From contig NC_081415.1 of NCBI RefSeq assembly GCF_030272615.1, positions 508,326,873 through 508,390,872 of the forward strand: a stretch of 64,000 nt of DNA. The letters are read 5' to 3'. Shown piece after piece: positions 45,740 through 56,539 of the stretch. The first letter of the stretch is position 1; each line of letters opens with the position of its first letter. The stretch is from Cryptomeria japonica (taxonomy: Eukaryota > Streptophyta > Pinopsida > Cupressales > Cupressaceae). Both the position numbers and the translations under genes were made by a program. The notes under the pieces are model-generated. The model was not told the origin of the DNA. It ran no database searches and saw only the letters and a list, made by a program, of their open reading frames with translations.

Positions 45740-47728
45740 TGCAGAAACGCCTTCCTAATGTCAATTCAATAGGGGAATAAAGCAGGTATGCCTTTAAAAA
45801 CTTTGCAACATATTAAGATGACACAGACAAATGATTCACATATCCAAACACACAGAGACAGGACACCAACATTTACGTGGGAAAACCTTTACAAGTAAAA
45901 AACCCACCACCAAATTGCAAGACTACTTTATTCACAATAAAAGGATTACAATAAAGATACAGTCTTAACAGAGAAGGTATTCATTCTCTGACTACACAGT
46001 TCGAAACTCTGCTATAAACATCATGCAGAACATTCAAGACTACAAACATGCAAGACTACAACAACTTAGCCTCTCTGCATCCCTTCGTAGTCTCTTTGTT
46101 CTGCTCTGATCAATATAGACCTATCGCTTCACTCTGCTCTACTCAACCATTGTTCCAACCTCTATTACATATCGGTTACATTTATGGCAGCATATATATC
46201 AGCCAAGATTACAATGTATCGATTAAGCATAACCGTTATGGAATCCAACGGTGTTCCATCCATCCAACTGTGTTTCGGTTTGCTCTGGCCACTTTGACAG
46301 TTAGTCGCTCCAACCACCAGGAAGACTAACTGTCGAGCAACTACCAGTCGGTTCATGAACTTGTGGGAACCAAATATCCCACATTCATCTAGAAGTCGGG
46401 TCGGTTCGTATTCATATACACCGATGATCTCATACTTAGTGTCTGAGAGTCAATCTTTTGGATCTCGGTTCGACCTCGCTCCCGCAGTCGATCTCCGCTC
46501 CATCGGCTATCAGCACAACATTCAAAAGGTAAATCCGATGGCCCAATGATACCCGATTGCCTAAGGCGACTCCATTGGGTCACCGGTATAACTCTCCAAA
46601 AGATACTTCGATCTCCGATGGCTAGGAGTGGTCTCCATCGAGACATCGGAACAGGAACACAACTACTATCTCGATCGCCAATACCAAGAGCACGGACTTA
46701 TCGACTCATCAGACCAAATAAAACTGCTATCTCGATCTGCATTGCCAGCCCGATAAGATGATTTCATCGGGTCGTCGGAACACAAAGAATAATACTATGC
46801 CGATAAGTGAAACACTCCGAGACAAGGTAGAGCGGACTCATTCGAGACATCGACATGACATTCAGAATCTCAACCCGATAGACGATATGCGACTTGAATG
46901 CCAAAAGGTGACTTCATCAGGCATCGGCCTAACTCCAGACCACTAAAGCGAACTTCATCGGATCATCGGCACACCACTTCACAAGTCATTCCGATAGCCA
47001 ATCACTATGAAGATGTCTACACCAATCCATCGAGTCTTCAGCCAAACAATGAACAAGTAATCCCGATCCCCCGATACAACAGTAGACGGCTCCACTAATG
47101 CACTCCAAAATAGGTTGGCCCCATTGGCTCTTCGGGATAACCTACAACAATTAGACCCAACCTCCTAATGATACCCAATCGCCGAAAGCGACCTCATCGG
47201 GTATCGGTGTAGCACCAAACAGCCTTTCCCACGTCGACCCGATTGCCGATAATGACCCGGACCGCCCAAGACAGAACCATCCGGTATTGGTATAACACCG
47301 AATAGGAACCTTCGATGACTGATGCCAACCCGATCGCCTAAGGCGACTCCATCGGGTATCAGTAAAACGCTCATGCATTCCTTTCGATAGCCGAAGTTAC
47401 CCCGATGACCGAAGTCGACTTCGTCGGGTCATCGAGATGACTTCAAAACCTACTATTCTGATATTCAAAACTTTCCAACCGGAAGATAGCCAAACCATCG
47501 GGACTTCGGTGTAGCAAATAACTACTTCTCCCGATAGCCGATACCAAACCCGAGAAGTTGAGTTCATCGACCAGAGTTAAGCCGATAGAGAGAAAGACGT
47601 CATCCTAATTCACACCAATCAGAAGGTGTTCAGCAACCAAGAAAGTAACACTCTACTGCTCCATCGATGTAGGCTACTCCGAGATTAACCCGAACATGGT
47701 CAGGAGAATTCGAGGCAAATTCCCAACA
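45740..47728 (-). mobile_element. Solo LTR (1,989 bp) inside the LINE, with 5-bp target duplication
   Basis: The edges are TGCAGAAACG (left) and TTCCCAACA (right), that is TGTTGGGAA to TTCTGCA on the minus strand, flanked by CATAG at 45735-45739 and 47729-47733. Removing it joins LINE sequence cleanly: HDYAFLSLWSSP on one side continues to PKEKYFKWLMINRLP on the other. It has a TATA-like stretch near 46189-46200 and a GGTTTTCCCACGT block near 45873-45909. No internal coding region or second LTR exists, so it is a recombination-derived solo LTR. The many small ORFs inside are artefacts of its repeats. Confidence 0.93.
46400..47620. repeat. Degenerate palindromic repeats in the solo LTR
   Basis: Variants of a unit such as CCCGATCGCCTAAGGCGACT followed by CCATCGGGTATCGG recur, for example near 46551, 47168, 47329 and 47400. 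Each contains inverted CCCGAT/ATCGGG arms around a GCC...GGC core, and looser copies fill the intervals. The stretch is far richer in CpG and G+C than the surrounding LTR. Confidence 0.75.
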
Positions 47729-50204
47729 CATAGTCGTGAAAATACCTTATGCCACTATTTCACTGAAAGTTCTACAAACCACCGCTTGTTAACATATAAT
47801 ATAATGGATTCATCATATGTTAGAGTATTATAAATATTAATAGATTTGATATTAGACACAGGGATATTGTTATTCCACATAAAATCAGTACAATTTTCAT
47901 TACTACTCTTGCATTTCTTGGGCAATTGAAGGTTTGTGCATGCTTTTTCTATCATGTTATAGGTTTGCTTGTAGGAATTTTGAAAATCAAATCTACCTCT
48001 AAGGGTTTCCCAGCTACGAAGCCTGTCATCCTTAATAATGTCTTTAAAGCAACGAATGTGTTTAATAGCGCAGGCTTTAGCAAAGCACCCTTGCGTAAGA
48101 GCAAGAGGTCTAGAAGAGTGGAGAAGGTTCCACCAGATGGATCTTTCCCTATGGATGAGGTCATTTTTTCTGGCTCTATTATTGTTGATGAAAGGTCTAA
48201 TAGTTTTCCATACTTTTCAAATAGACTTAAAGACACTCAAGTCTTGCAATAAGAGTGCAAAACCTCCAGCCACTAGGTCACAAAAGGGTAGAGATTTCCA
48301 AGATTTAGCCTTTTTAGGGACAGCTCTCAGGATGTTGTTTCTTACCAGAATTTTCCATGGTTCATTTACATCAAATTCCTAGAAGATCCATTTTGTCACA
48401 AGTGCAGTCCCTTGAATTCTCAAGTCTTTTAACCCAAGTCCTCTCAGACTCTTCTCTATGTGGCACCACTCCCATTTTACAGAGTGAATCCTTTTATTTC
48501 CTTTTCCATTGGACCATAGGAAGTTCCTAATGGCTTTTTGTATTTCCAAGACTTGATAGTTGGAGAACATCCACACTGAGGAGTAATAAATGATGTAAGA
48601 GGATAAGATTTTTTGGCACACCTGCACTCTTCCAGCAATCAAAAGATACCTATTATTCCATTTATTGAGCTTCTTGTCTATTTTGCTTCTAACCCATAAC
48701 CACATCTCCTTGAGAGATGGGGAGATGACAAAAGGTATTCCCAAGTATCTAACAATCCTATTAGGCCCCCCCCATTCGACCCCAAACTGTTACAACGACT
48801 CTAGAGGTTGTTCCTTCCAACCAAGCATGGTGGATTTGGCCTGAGATATTTTAGCCCCAGAAATCTCTCCTAAGAACTTAGTTTTGCACTCCAATGCCTC
48901 CAAATTTTGTTTGGTCAGTTCAATAAAAAGTACAGTGTCATCAGCAAATTGTGAATTAATCAGCTCAGATCCATTAGAAAGTTTAACACCTTCTACTTTA
49001 GGGGAAATGGTGTAATCTCTTAAGATATAGTATAGGGCATCCAAAGCAATAACAAAGAGAGCAGGGGCCAGAGGGAAACCTTGTCTAATAGACCTGCTGA
49101 GCTTGATAATCTGAGAGAGGGAACCATTAATTTCTACCTGAGCCGATGCATCTTTAAGGAGAATCTTCACCCATTTGCAGAATTCCACTGGAAAACCAAA
49201 GGCTTCTAGCATCATCAGAATAAACTCCCATTCCACCCTATCATATGCCTTCTCGAAGTCTATAAGGAACATGGCCGCATTCTAACCTGATACCTTCGCC
49301 CAGTTCATTGCCTCCCAACTGTTGATTATATTTTCTAGGATGAATCTTCCCTTAATGAACCCTGTTTGCATGGGACAAATGAACTTGGGCAGTAAATTCT
49401 CTAACCTAATAGCAAGAGTTTTAGCCAGTATTTTATAGGATACATTGAGGAGCATTATTGGCCTCCAATTTTTAATAAGTGACTTGTCCCCTTCTTTGGG
49501 TAACAACTTAATAGTCCCTTTATTGATAAGTTCACCTAGGGAACCAGTCTCAGAGGCCTCTGAATATAGTTCATGGAGATCTTGACAAATCCACTCCTCA
49601 TTAGCTTTATAAAATTTGATAGGAAGACCATCTGGGCCTGGATTTTTGTCATTGCTCAGGTTCCTAATATCAGTTTTCAGCTCTTCCATCGAGATAGAAC
49701 CCCTCAACGCTCGAGCATCCTCTGTGGCAATCTTAGTGGGAATAATAGCTCTTCACTTCTCTCTAGCTTCCATAGAATTAAGGGAATCTTTCGAGGAGAA
49801 GAGGCCTCTGTAAAACTGCTAAAAATTCTCCTTAATATCATCCAATGCCACTACCTCTTTATTGACCATCCATATCCTATCAATTTTCTCTCTAGATTGT
49901 TTTTGCTTCAACATATTAAAGAAAAATTTAGATCCTTTGTCACCGAATTGCATCCACTGATTTCGAGCCCTAATCATTTCCCCTCTAATCTTAGTTTGTT
50001 GGTGCTTCCTCAAAGTATCCCTTACCTAGGCTACTTTGTCTGAAAGTTCTACTCTACTTGGACTATCTTGCACCTCTACCTCACATTGGTGCAGTTCACC
50101 AAAAAGTGGTTTCTCCTTCCACCTATAGTCTTTAGCTTTCTTCCACCCTATAGTTTGCAGAAGAGCCCACCAGCTTTTAATTTCTTATATGTTGCAACTA
50201 TCGA

Positions 50205-50370
50205 TGCTACTAGCACAAATATTTTTTATAATCTATATAAACTAAGTCGAGAGATATTTTTTATTATTCCACTTAAATAATATAACATTATTAAATTAAA
50301 AAAATGAACACTTGAACGATATCTCTCAGCTTAGTTTATATAGATTATAAAAGATATATATGCTAGTCTA
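50205..50370. mobile_element. Foldback MITE
   Basis: Inverted arms TATAATCTATATAAACTAAG (from 50227 to 50257) and its complement (50319-50349) match over 31 bp with one difference. Looser matching continues outward through ACTAGCA/TGCTAGT. The loop of about 60 bp is AT-rich. No coding capacity exists. A clean target duplication was not identified. It lies directly beyond the truncated 5' end of the LINE. Confidence 0.75.
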
Positions 50371-50921
50371 ATCCACTTGTACAACATTAAACATTATCTT
50401 TGAATTTCACTTATTACATGACAAGAGTAACTACAATGATAGCTAGGGGTGAAGTGTAATGTTGTGTCTTAATAAAAATTGTTAATGAGCCAACATACAA
50501 AAATAATAACACAAAAAAAAGAAATATATGAAAAGCTTACAAAGTTTCATAACTTTATCAAATAATTCTAATGAAATAAATATGTACTTTGGTAAATAAA
50601 ATAGAAATAATTTTATACTTTATTAAATAAAATAATAAAATATGAAATGTTAAGTAAATTAAATAATTTTTAAGTTTACTAAGTACATAGAATTACTTCT
50701 TGGGGTTTTTCCCATTGTGTGTCGATTAAGTGGTGGTGGTGTTGTGACCACTAAGGTTCAAACCTTCGTTGGGCCATTGTGATCATAGGGTTATGCCTTC
50801 ACTTATCCAATGTGCTTGTGGGTTTGAGCCTTAACATTGTTAAATGGAGATGAGGTCGTCGATCATGTAAATAAAATAGTTTTTAAATATTTTAGAGTAA
50901 AAAATAAATAATAGTAATTTC
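50371..50921. other. No gene; AT-rich spacer
   Basis: The sequence is AT-rich apart from a less AT-rich part at 50700-50870. It ends at the left target duplication of the SINE. Confidence 0.45.
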
Positions 50922-50936
50922 AAATTTATATTTCTT

Positions 50937-50983
50937 TTAGTGGGGATACAGTAGGGGGCCCCATCCCCATTACATATCTTTGA

Positions 50984-51027
<44 letters not shown>

Positions 51028-51182
51028 GTTTGATTAGATGACCCCAAGACCTTCCCCATCCTATAGAAGGCCAAGAGTCACGGCTTAGAATTCCACTTCA
51101 GATGTCCCTATTGGGAATTGAACTTGGGTCTCCATAGTGAGAACCCAGTGTTTTAACCAGTTAAGCTCAACCCCTTGGACTA
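50937..51182 (-). mobile_element. tRNA-derived SINE with 15-bp target-site duplication
   Basis: Perfect direct repeats AAATTTATATTTCTT lie at 50922-50936 and 51183-51197. On the minus strand the element opens TAGTCCAAGGGGTTGAGC and contains a pol III A box (GAGCTTAACTGG, 51168-51157) and B box (AGTTCAATTCCC, 51124-51113) at normal spacing. An unrelated body follows, then an (AAT)n tract on that strand (plus-strand ATT repeats, 50984-51027) and a short unique 3' end. It cannot fold as a functional tRNA, so it is a SINE rather than a tRNA gene. Confidence 0.9.
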
Positions 51183-51197
51183 AAATTTATATTTCTT

Positions 51198-51479
51198 GAT
51201 GTATTTAAGATATCTATATTAATATAGGTATATTTATAATGTATAAAAATATTTTATTAACAATAAAATACTAATATCATTAAAATATAGAAAAATAATT
51301 TATTCATATTTAATTAAATATTAAATTTATAAATTTTCATTCATATTTGATTATGTGATTTTTAAAAACTAAAGAAATATAAACAATCAAAATTTAAAAT
51401 ATCTAAACTAATAATTTTATTTCTTTGATAGACACTATTTGCTACTATTTGGTTTTCTTCTACAAGTTTTTTCTTTACA
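51198..51479. other. No gene; AT-rich spacer
   Basis: AT-rich sequence with nothing recognisable. Confidence 0.4.
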
Positions 51480-52060
51480 AATTTTATAGACGATTAAGGT
51501 TTAAGCCATCTAGCTAATATCATAGTTGAACATTGATTTTCATACCAACGTCGAACACGAATTTAGTGGAGCTATAATATTTAACACAAATAAAAGGCAA
51601 TAAGCTAAATCAAAGTCGACCTACATTTCACTATGCTAGAAGAGTAACGTTTGAACCAACTAATAATCATTGAAGGGTGGAACTCCATCAAGTTAGCTCA
51701 AGATGTAGCTCTCAAGCTAAATTCTTGAGTTTGTAGATCACCACTTCCTCAAACTCCCTAATCACAAATCTCTCAAGTTGTTAGATAACAATCCATGTCA
51801 AGCCACATTCATAGAACTCAATCAAGGTGTATGATGAGCCTTGGAAGAGTGTAATTCTAGAAATCCATAAATTCCTAAAATATCTATACAGCAATCCATA
51901 TTGAGTTTACACCAAATCTCTTTTTGTCTTACAAAAACAAAAAATTCACAAGATATAAATTCTTCAATTATAATAGTATCAAAAAGGAAAAACAAAAAAA
52001 TTATACTTCTCATACAAAAAAATCATTTTTGGATGTGAAGATGGCTTGAGATGGTGAAAA
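51480..52060 (-). repeat. Dispersed repeat, inverted relative of 16.4-17.7 kb
   Basis: On the minus strand it matches 16400-16850 and then 17455-17665 without the 600-bp extra segment. This shows that segment was inserted in the other copy. No coding region is supported; the 63-codon frame at 52013-51822 lies within the repeat. Confidence 0.65.
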
Positions 52061-53570
52061 ATCTACAAACACACTACACACCCTCTTATTACATTGGCAA
52101 ACCAAAGCAATATCAATACTTCTTAAATAAAACTATGTTTGAAATTTTTTAATTGTAAAATATTTACCTTGTATATGTAAAAATAGTTTTAGAAAAAAAA
52201 TTGAATAATATTTTCATATGCATAAATGCTTGGTAATTTTTATAACATACTTTCTTGTTGACAAGTATCTCCTTATAACATATAAACTATTATGTTGTTG
52301 ACATACTATCTTTCAAACTAAACAATTTTTAAAAAGAGCTTTATTAAATCATTTCTTATCATGATATATGAAAAATAAGTTTATGTTAATTGAAATTATT
52401 TTGTTGAAAATTAATAACATAAATTATTTCTCCTTCCTTTCTTATTATTTAATATCATGTTGTAAAATGACATGCATATATATTACTAGAAATCTTACTT
52501 GTAATAGCAGTGGAATATTAATGTTGACTTTAATAAAGTCGCCTTAGTGACTTGTTTATTTTTTGTTATAAAATAATTCGTCACATTCTTGTAAGTTAGT
52601 AGTTTGGGAAGTTATGTTTGAGATACTTTAAATATAAATATAATATTAAAATGCAAATGTAACTCTCAATAATATGATTATCATTTTATGTTTTATACTT
52701 TCTTGATTTTTCCAATATGGTATAGAACACTAGGAAGGTAGGCATGAGGGTTTGATTGTTCACGTTACATTATATTCTTATGGGTGTTGCTATAATGAAC
52801 CATCTGCTTTAAATGAATAAAGATTATAATGTTGTTTCTTGGTCAAAAGGAGGAATTTTGAGGGAAATTTGAAGAAAGATCACACTAAATAAGGGGTTTG
52901 TTTATTAGATGGTGTAGCAATCAAGGTTTTCAAAAGAAATATCCTTATAATAGTGATTTAAGTTTTCAATATTTTTAAACATTTAAAAAAAAGCATAGTA
53001 GCATAGTTAGAAGCAATGCAATTATTTGAGGTTTTGCAAATTCTTTTAAGAAATTATGTAAAGGATGATTTTTGGTTTTGGAGTTACAAGGTTGGTATAA
53101 ACTTTTATAATACTTTTTAGTTTTTTTTTGTGGAGATTCCATCAAATAAGTATTTTGGGTTTGGGCTTTCTACAATGAGAAACAATTTAGGACGAGAATG
53201 CATGAGAGTTGAAGCCAACATTAAACTAGTGGATTTCTCGTTGCATGTTTGTGCATGCATGTTTGTGTGGTTGTTGTTTCTCACCATCTGCAATTGGGTT
53301 TGTATGGTGGAAAAGTGGGTGAATAAAACTTAAAATGTGAAAATTTAGTAAATACCAGTCCACACACACACACAGGACTTCTTGATGCAAGCTATGGAGT
53401 AACGTAGTGTTACTCAGCTTCCCAAGGGGGGTCCCATTTTATACGTCTACAGGGGTGATACAAATTTTGGCTTTCTTTGGCTCTAATTTAGCTCTGTTTC
53501 CATACTTGTGATCTATCTATTTCTTTTCTCTTGCAATTTGATTATTTCCTTCTCTTTATTATTGTGATTT
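52061..53570. other. No supportable gene
   Basis: AT-rich sequence. A CA repeat of about 15 bp lies at 53362-53376, and an LTR-like AATAAAGTCGCCTTAGTGAC segment near 52540 resembles one near 16965. The 67-codon frame at 53130-53333 has no domain. Confidence 0.4.
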
Positions 53571-53579
53571 TCTCTAAGT

Positions 53580-56150
53580 TTTCATGATGATATTGAGAGG
53601 GGACTTTGGTAGTTCCTTACCTTTTTCCTTCAAATTTTCTATTCAATCTATCGATGTAAAAAAATCTATATGCTTACAAATGTTCTTTATTTTATCATGC
53701 AAGCAACACATGAAGTCAACTCAAATAAATCTAATAGTAATTCTCAACATTCTAATGGTTATTTGTAGAAAAGTGATGCTCGACCTATTGTGGTTATCAT
53801 TTTGAAGATCATTTCAAAGGATGTCCTCTATTATTATCATCATGCATCGATATGTAATTCCATGAGAATACAAGCTTTACTTACTTTCCTCAAGAATTGA
53901 ACACGAAAAACGTGGAAATTGGAGTTGGAGATATGGAGGTGATTTTAGTAGAGAATGGCTTCTTTATTGTGGTTTTATCATGTATGGATAATCAAAATAT
54001 GGTTTTTGAAAGTGGATCTTATTTTCATAAATAGGTTGGAAGTTTCTTTAAACCTTATGTAGGATTTTATCCAAAAGAAGAACTTCTATCTAGAATTCAT
54101 GTTTGGGTTCTCTATCTTCTAATGGAGTTTTGGTGATAATTTTTTTTGCATTCTATTTCTACTATTCTTGGTAAGACTCTAGGTCCTTCTCATCACATGT
54201 TGGAATGAAAGATACTTTCCTATGCTCGTATTTGTGTTCAAGATATTGATCTAAATAATCCTTTGCTTGAATATATATAGAAATTAGACTAGGTAGTTTT
54301 GATGCAAGGGCATCCTTGTATGCATATGGTCATGTTTTGGTCTTACGTTGTTTTGGTGTGTTTTGATGTGTTTGGGTCAAATAAGGTCATTTAAGACCAT
54401 TTGGAGTCCTTTCCATTTTGGGATGTTTGAGTGCCAGGTTGTTAAAAGTTGTTAATGTTGCTAAAAGTTGTCAATGTTCTTAAGCAACAAATGTAAAAGT
54501 TGTCAAAGTTTTATGTTTCTTAAAAGAAGGATTAGATGGGGATTGGAAAAGTTGGGAAGGATGTATTTTGAATGTAAAAAGGTGGAAAGACACGTCTTCC
54601 AAGGTTGGGAAAAGGATTGAAGAAAAAAATATGATATTTTTGGCTCATTTCTATCTTGTTTTTTGTGTAATTGTCTGCGTTTTCTCTTGTATGGCTTTGT
54701 ATGGATTAGTACAGCTTTAAAATCAATTGGATAACTTGAAGGATTGTCTTACCTTTCTTTTTCTTTTGGTTTGAGCAGATTTCATTAAGTTTTGGGAAAG
54801 ATATTGCAATTTTTGTGTTGATAGGTAGAAACCCTACCTAGGGTTAATAGTGAGCAAGAAAATGACGTAACTCGACCCTCCATAGTTGGAAATTCATGAA
54901 AAATGGTGGAGGAGTTTGTGTTGAAATTATCTATAATATTTCAAAGCTACAGAGCCTATGGTGTTGATTTGCACGATTTATGCTTTGACAGTCATAAAGA
55001 AACAAAGCATGTGACAATCCAAATAGGATAGCGAATGAAGGGTTTGACCTAATGAACTCATGGTTTAGGTTGAGGGTCAGGAGTATAATATAAAAAGTTG
55101 TGTTATGAGGCCTTGCAGATCCTTTTGCAAGTCATTTCAGATCAAATTTGTGATACATGACCCTTAGTCCATGAAAGAGCAGGTCTCTTTACTAGTCAAG
55201 TGTTAGCATGTGGTATCCTTGCAAGGTTGTACTATGAAGAACGAGAGGTGAATCTATCCCTAGATGCTATAATTCTAAAATAGGGTGTCAAACTTGATTT
55301 GGATGTCATATGTAAGTGTACTAAAAAGATACTCAAACAGACCTAGTGTTAGAGGTCTAGGAATGCAGCCCTAGGTTTGCCCTTGTGTGTGGATTGAATA
55401 GTGTAAGAGCAATTTGTTTGATTATGATTTATATTCTTCTTCAGCATCAAGTTTGCAGTGGATTTAATATTTAGATTTTGAGGCTATTTCATTTAGCTTT
55501 CATATTTTCCATGTTTATGGACACCTTTAGAGAAACTAATGAAACTTTCTAATGTTCCTCACTCTCCCCATGAGATTTCTAAGTATAGATCTCATGAACT
55601 AAAGGAAAACAACTAGTTTAAATGTTGAGAATAAAGATTCTAATTATTTTATTCTAGTAAAGTCTCAAAATAAAGGCCAAAGAATGTGATTTGATAGAGA
55701 AAATGGGTGTCCAAAGGGTTCTCTCATAACAAATTTGTTTTTTTTAACTTTGTGATGATATGGACATGAAAGTCATGGAAAAAATGTTTTAATTTCCCAA
55801 CTTGGTACCCTTTAAAGATCTGCTATTGGTCCTTCACGTGATGTTCAAAATCCTTCTAATGTGTCAATCCTAATAGGGGATGTTAATCCTCTTAATCCAC
55901 CCCATTCTATAAACAAGTCTATGGATGATCCAGATGCTCCTCCTAATCTTGTTCTTTCAAATTCAACAGTGGTACCCTTTGGTGATCCCAACTATGTTTT
56001 TCTAGATGTTTCCTAGATTGAAAATGTGAATGATAATCTTAAAAAGAAGACTCCTTCTTTGGGCCTTCAATAAAAGAACCTCAAAAAGGACACTTTAGAG
56101 AAAGTAAGGGAAGAAAGAAAAGAACTCAAGAGAAAGTGAAGATGATCAAT
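53580..56150 (+). pseudogene. LINE copy B, ORF1 remnant (DUF4283 / CCHC type)
   Basis: Before the solo LTR the translation shows a DUF4283-like nucleic-acid-binding domain as in ORF1 of plant L1 elements: NMVFESGSYF, FFKPYVGFYPKEELLSRIHV, ISTILGKTLGP, SYARICVQDIDLNNPLLEYI (53990-54290). Immediately after the LTR comes a decayed zinc-knuckle segment, FEAISFSF-HIF-HVYGHL, followed by a Ser/Pro/Asn-rich and then Lys/Glu-rich tail to about 56150. ORF1 normally coats LINE RNA. Stops in several places make it non-coding. Confidence 0.75.
54300..55449 (+). mobile_element. Solo LTR (1,150 bp) inside LINE copy B, with 5-bp target duplication
   Basis: The edges are TGATGCAAGG and CAGCATCA, flanked by AGTTT at 54295-54299 and 55450-55454. 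The LINE ORF1 coding signal stops at one edge and resumes at the other. No coding region is inside, and no partner LTR is visible in the window. The orientation is not certain. Confidence 0.9.
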
Positions 56151-56539
56151 GAAACACTAGTTGAATCGAGAGTCAAACATCCTTTAGAATCTCATTTCTT
56201 TGTTTTCCAACAATGAATTGTTCCATCATGTAATAAGGGTGTGAACCTAAAAAACCTCATAAAAAAGACATTCAAGATCTTGTTAGATCTCATAAGCCTG
56301 TTATCTACTTCCTTCAAGAAATAAAACTTTTAGTGGAGGATATGCAAACTATTTCTTCTAGCCTTTAGAAAGGTATTCAGTGTCAATGTTTTTGAGATCA
56401 AGGTTCTTTAGGGGGTGTGATGTTCCTCTTTAGCTTACTCCTCTAATTTGGGTTTCCAATAAACATTCATTAGATCCTTGGTGGGAACTAGTTTTGATTC
56501 TATGGATTCTAGCCTTCTTTTTTATGTTTATTCTTTGAC

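Larger units (their letters stand above)
44791..50186 (-). pseudogene. 5'-truncated L1-type LINE ORF2 with RT and zf-RVT domains, split by a solo LTR
   Basis: Read on the minus strand from 50186: SWWALLQTIGWKKAK, EMIRARNQWMQFGDKGSKFF (50013-49819), KNPGPDGLPIKFYK and IMLLNVSYKILAK (49707-49282), then RT proper (49272-48790) with FEKAYDRVEWEF, RQGFPLAPALF and the active site F-A-D-D at 48948-48937. Next comes the maturase-like part (48744-48379: KIDKKLNKWN, RNFLWSNGKGNKR, LRGLGLKDL). After the solo LTR, the zf-RVT domain resumes (CNMCRVLESVRHIFFECSIA, 45740-45550) and then ILWYIWKIRNE (45516-45223). The T-run at 44791-44799 is the A-rich tail on this strand. The endonuclease and ORF1 are missing. 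Shifts and stops make it inactive, though it is well preserved. Confidence 0.9.

Noticed and set aside
46048-47374. Several open frames of 60-90 codons on both strands
   Set aside because: They lie wholly inside the solo LTR and arise from its GC-rich repeats; none shows a domain.
51113-51168. Possible tRNA gene (A and B boxes)
   Set aside because: The acceptor stem and anticodon arm do not pair, the body continues into an AAT tract, and a 15-bp TSD surrounds it; it is a SINE.
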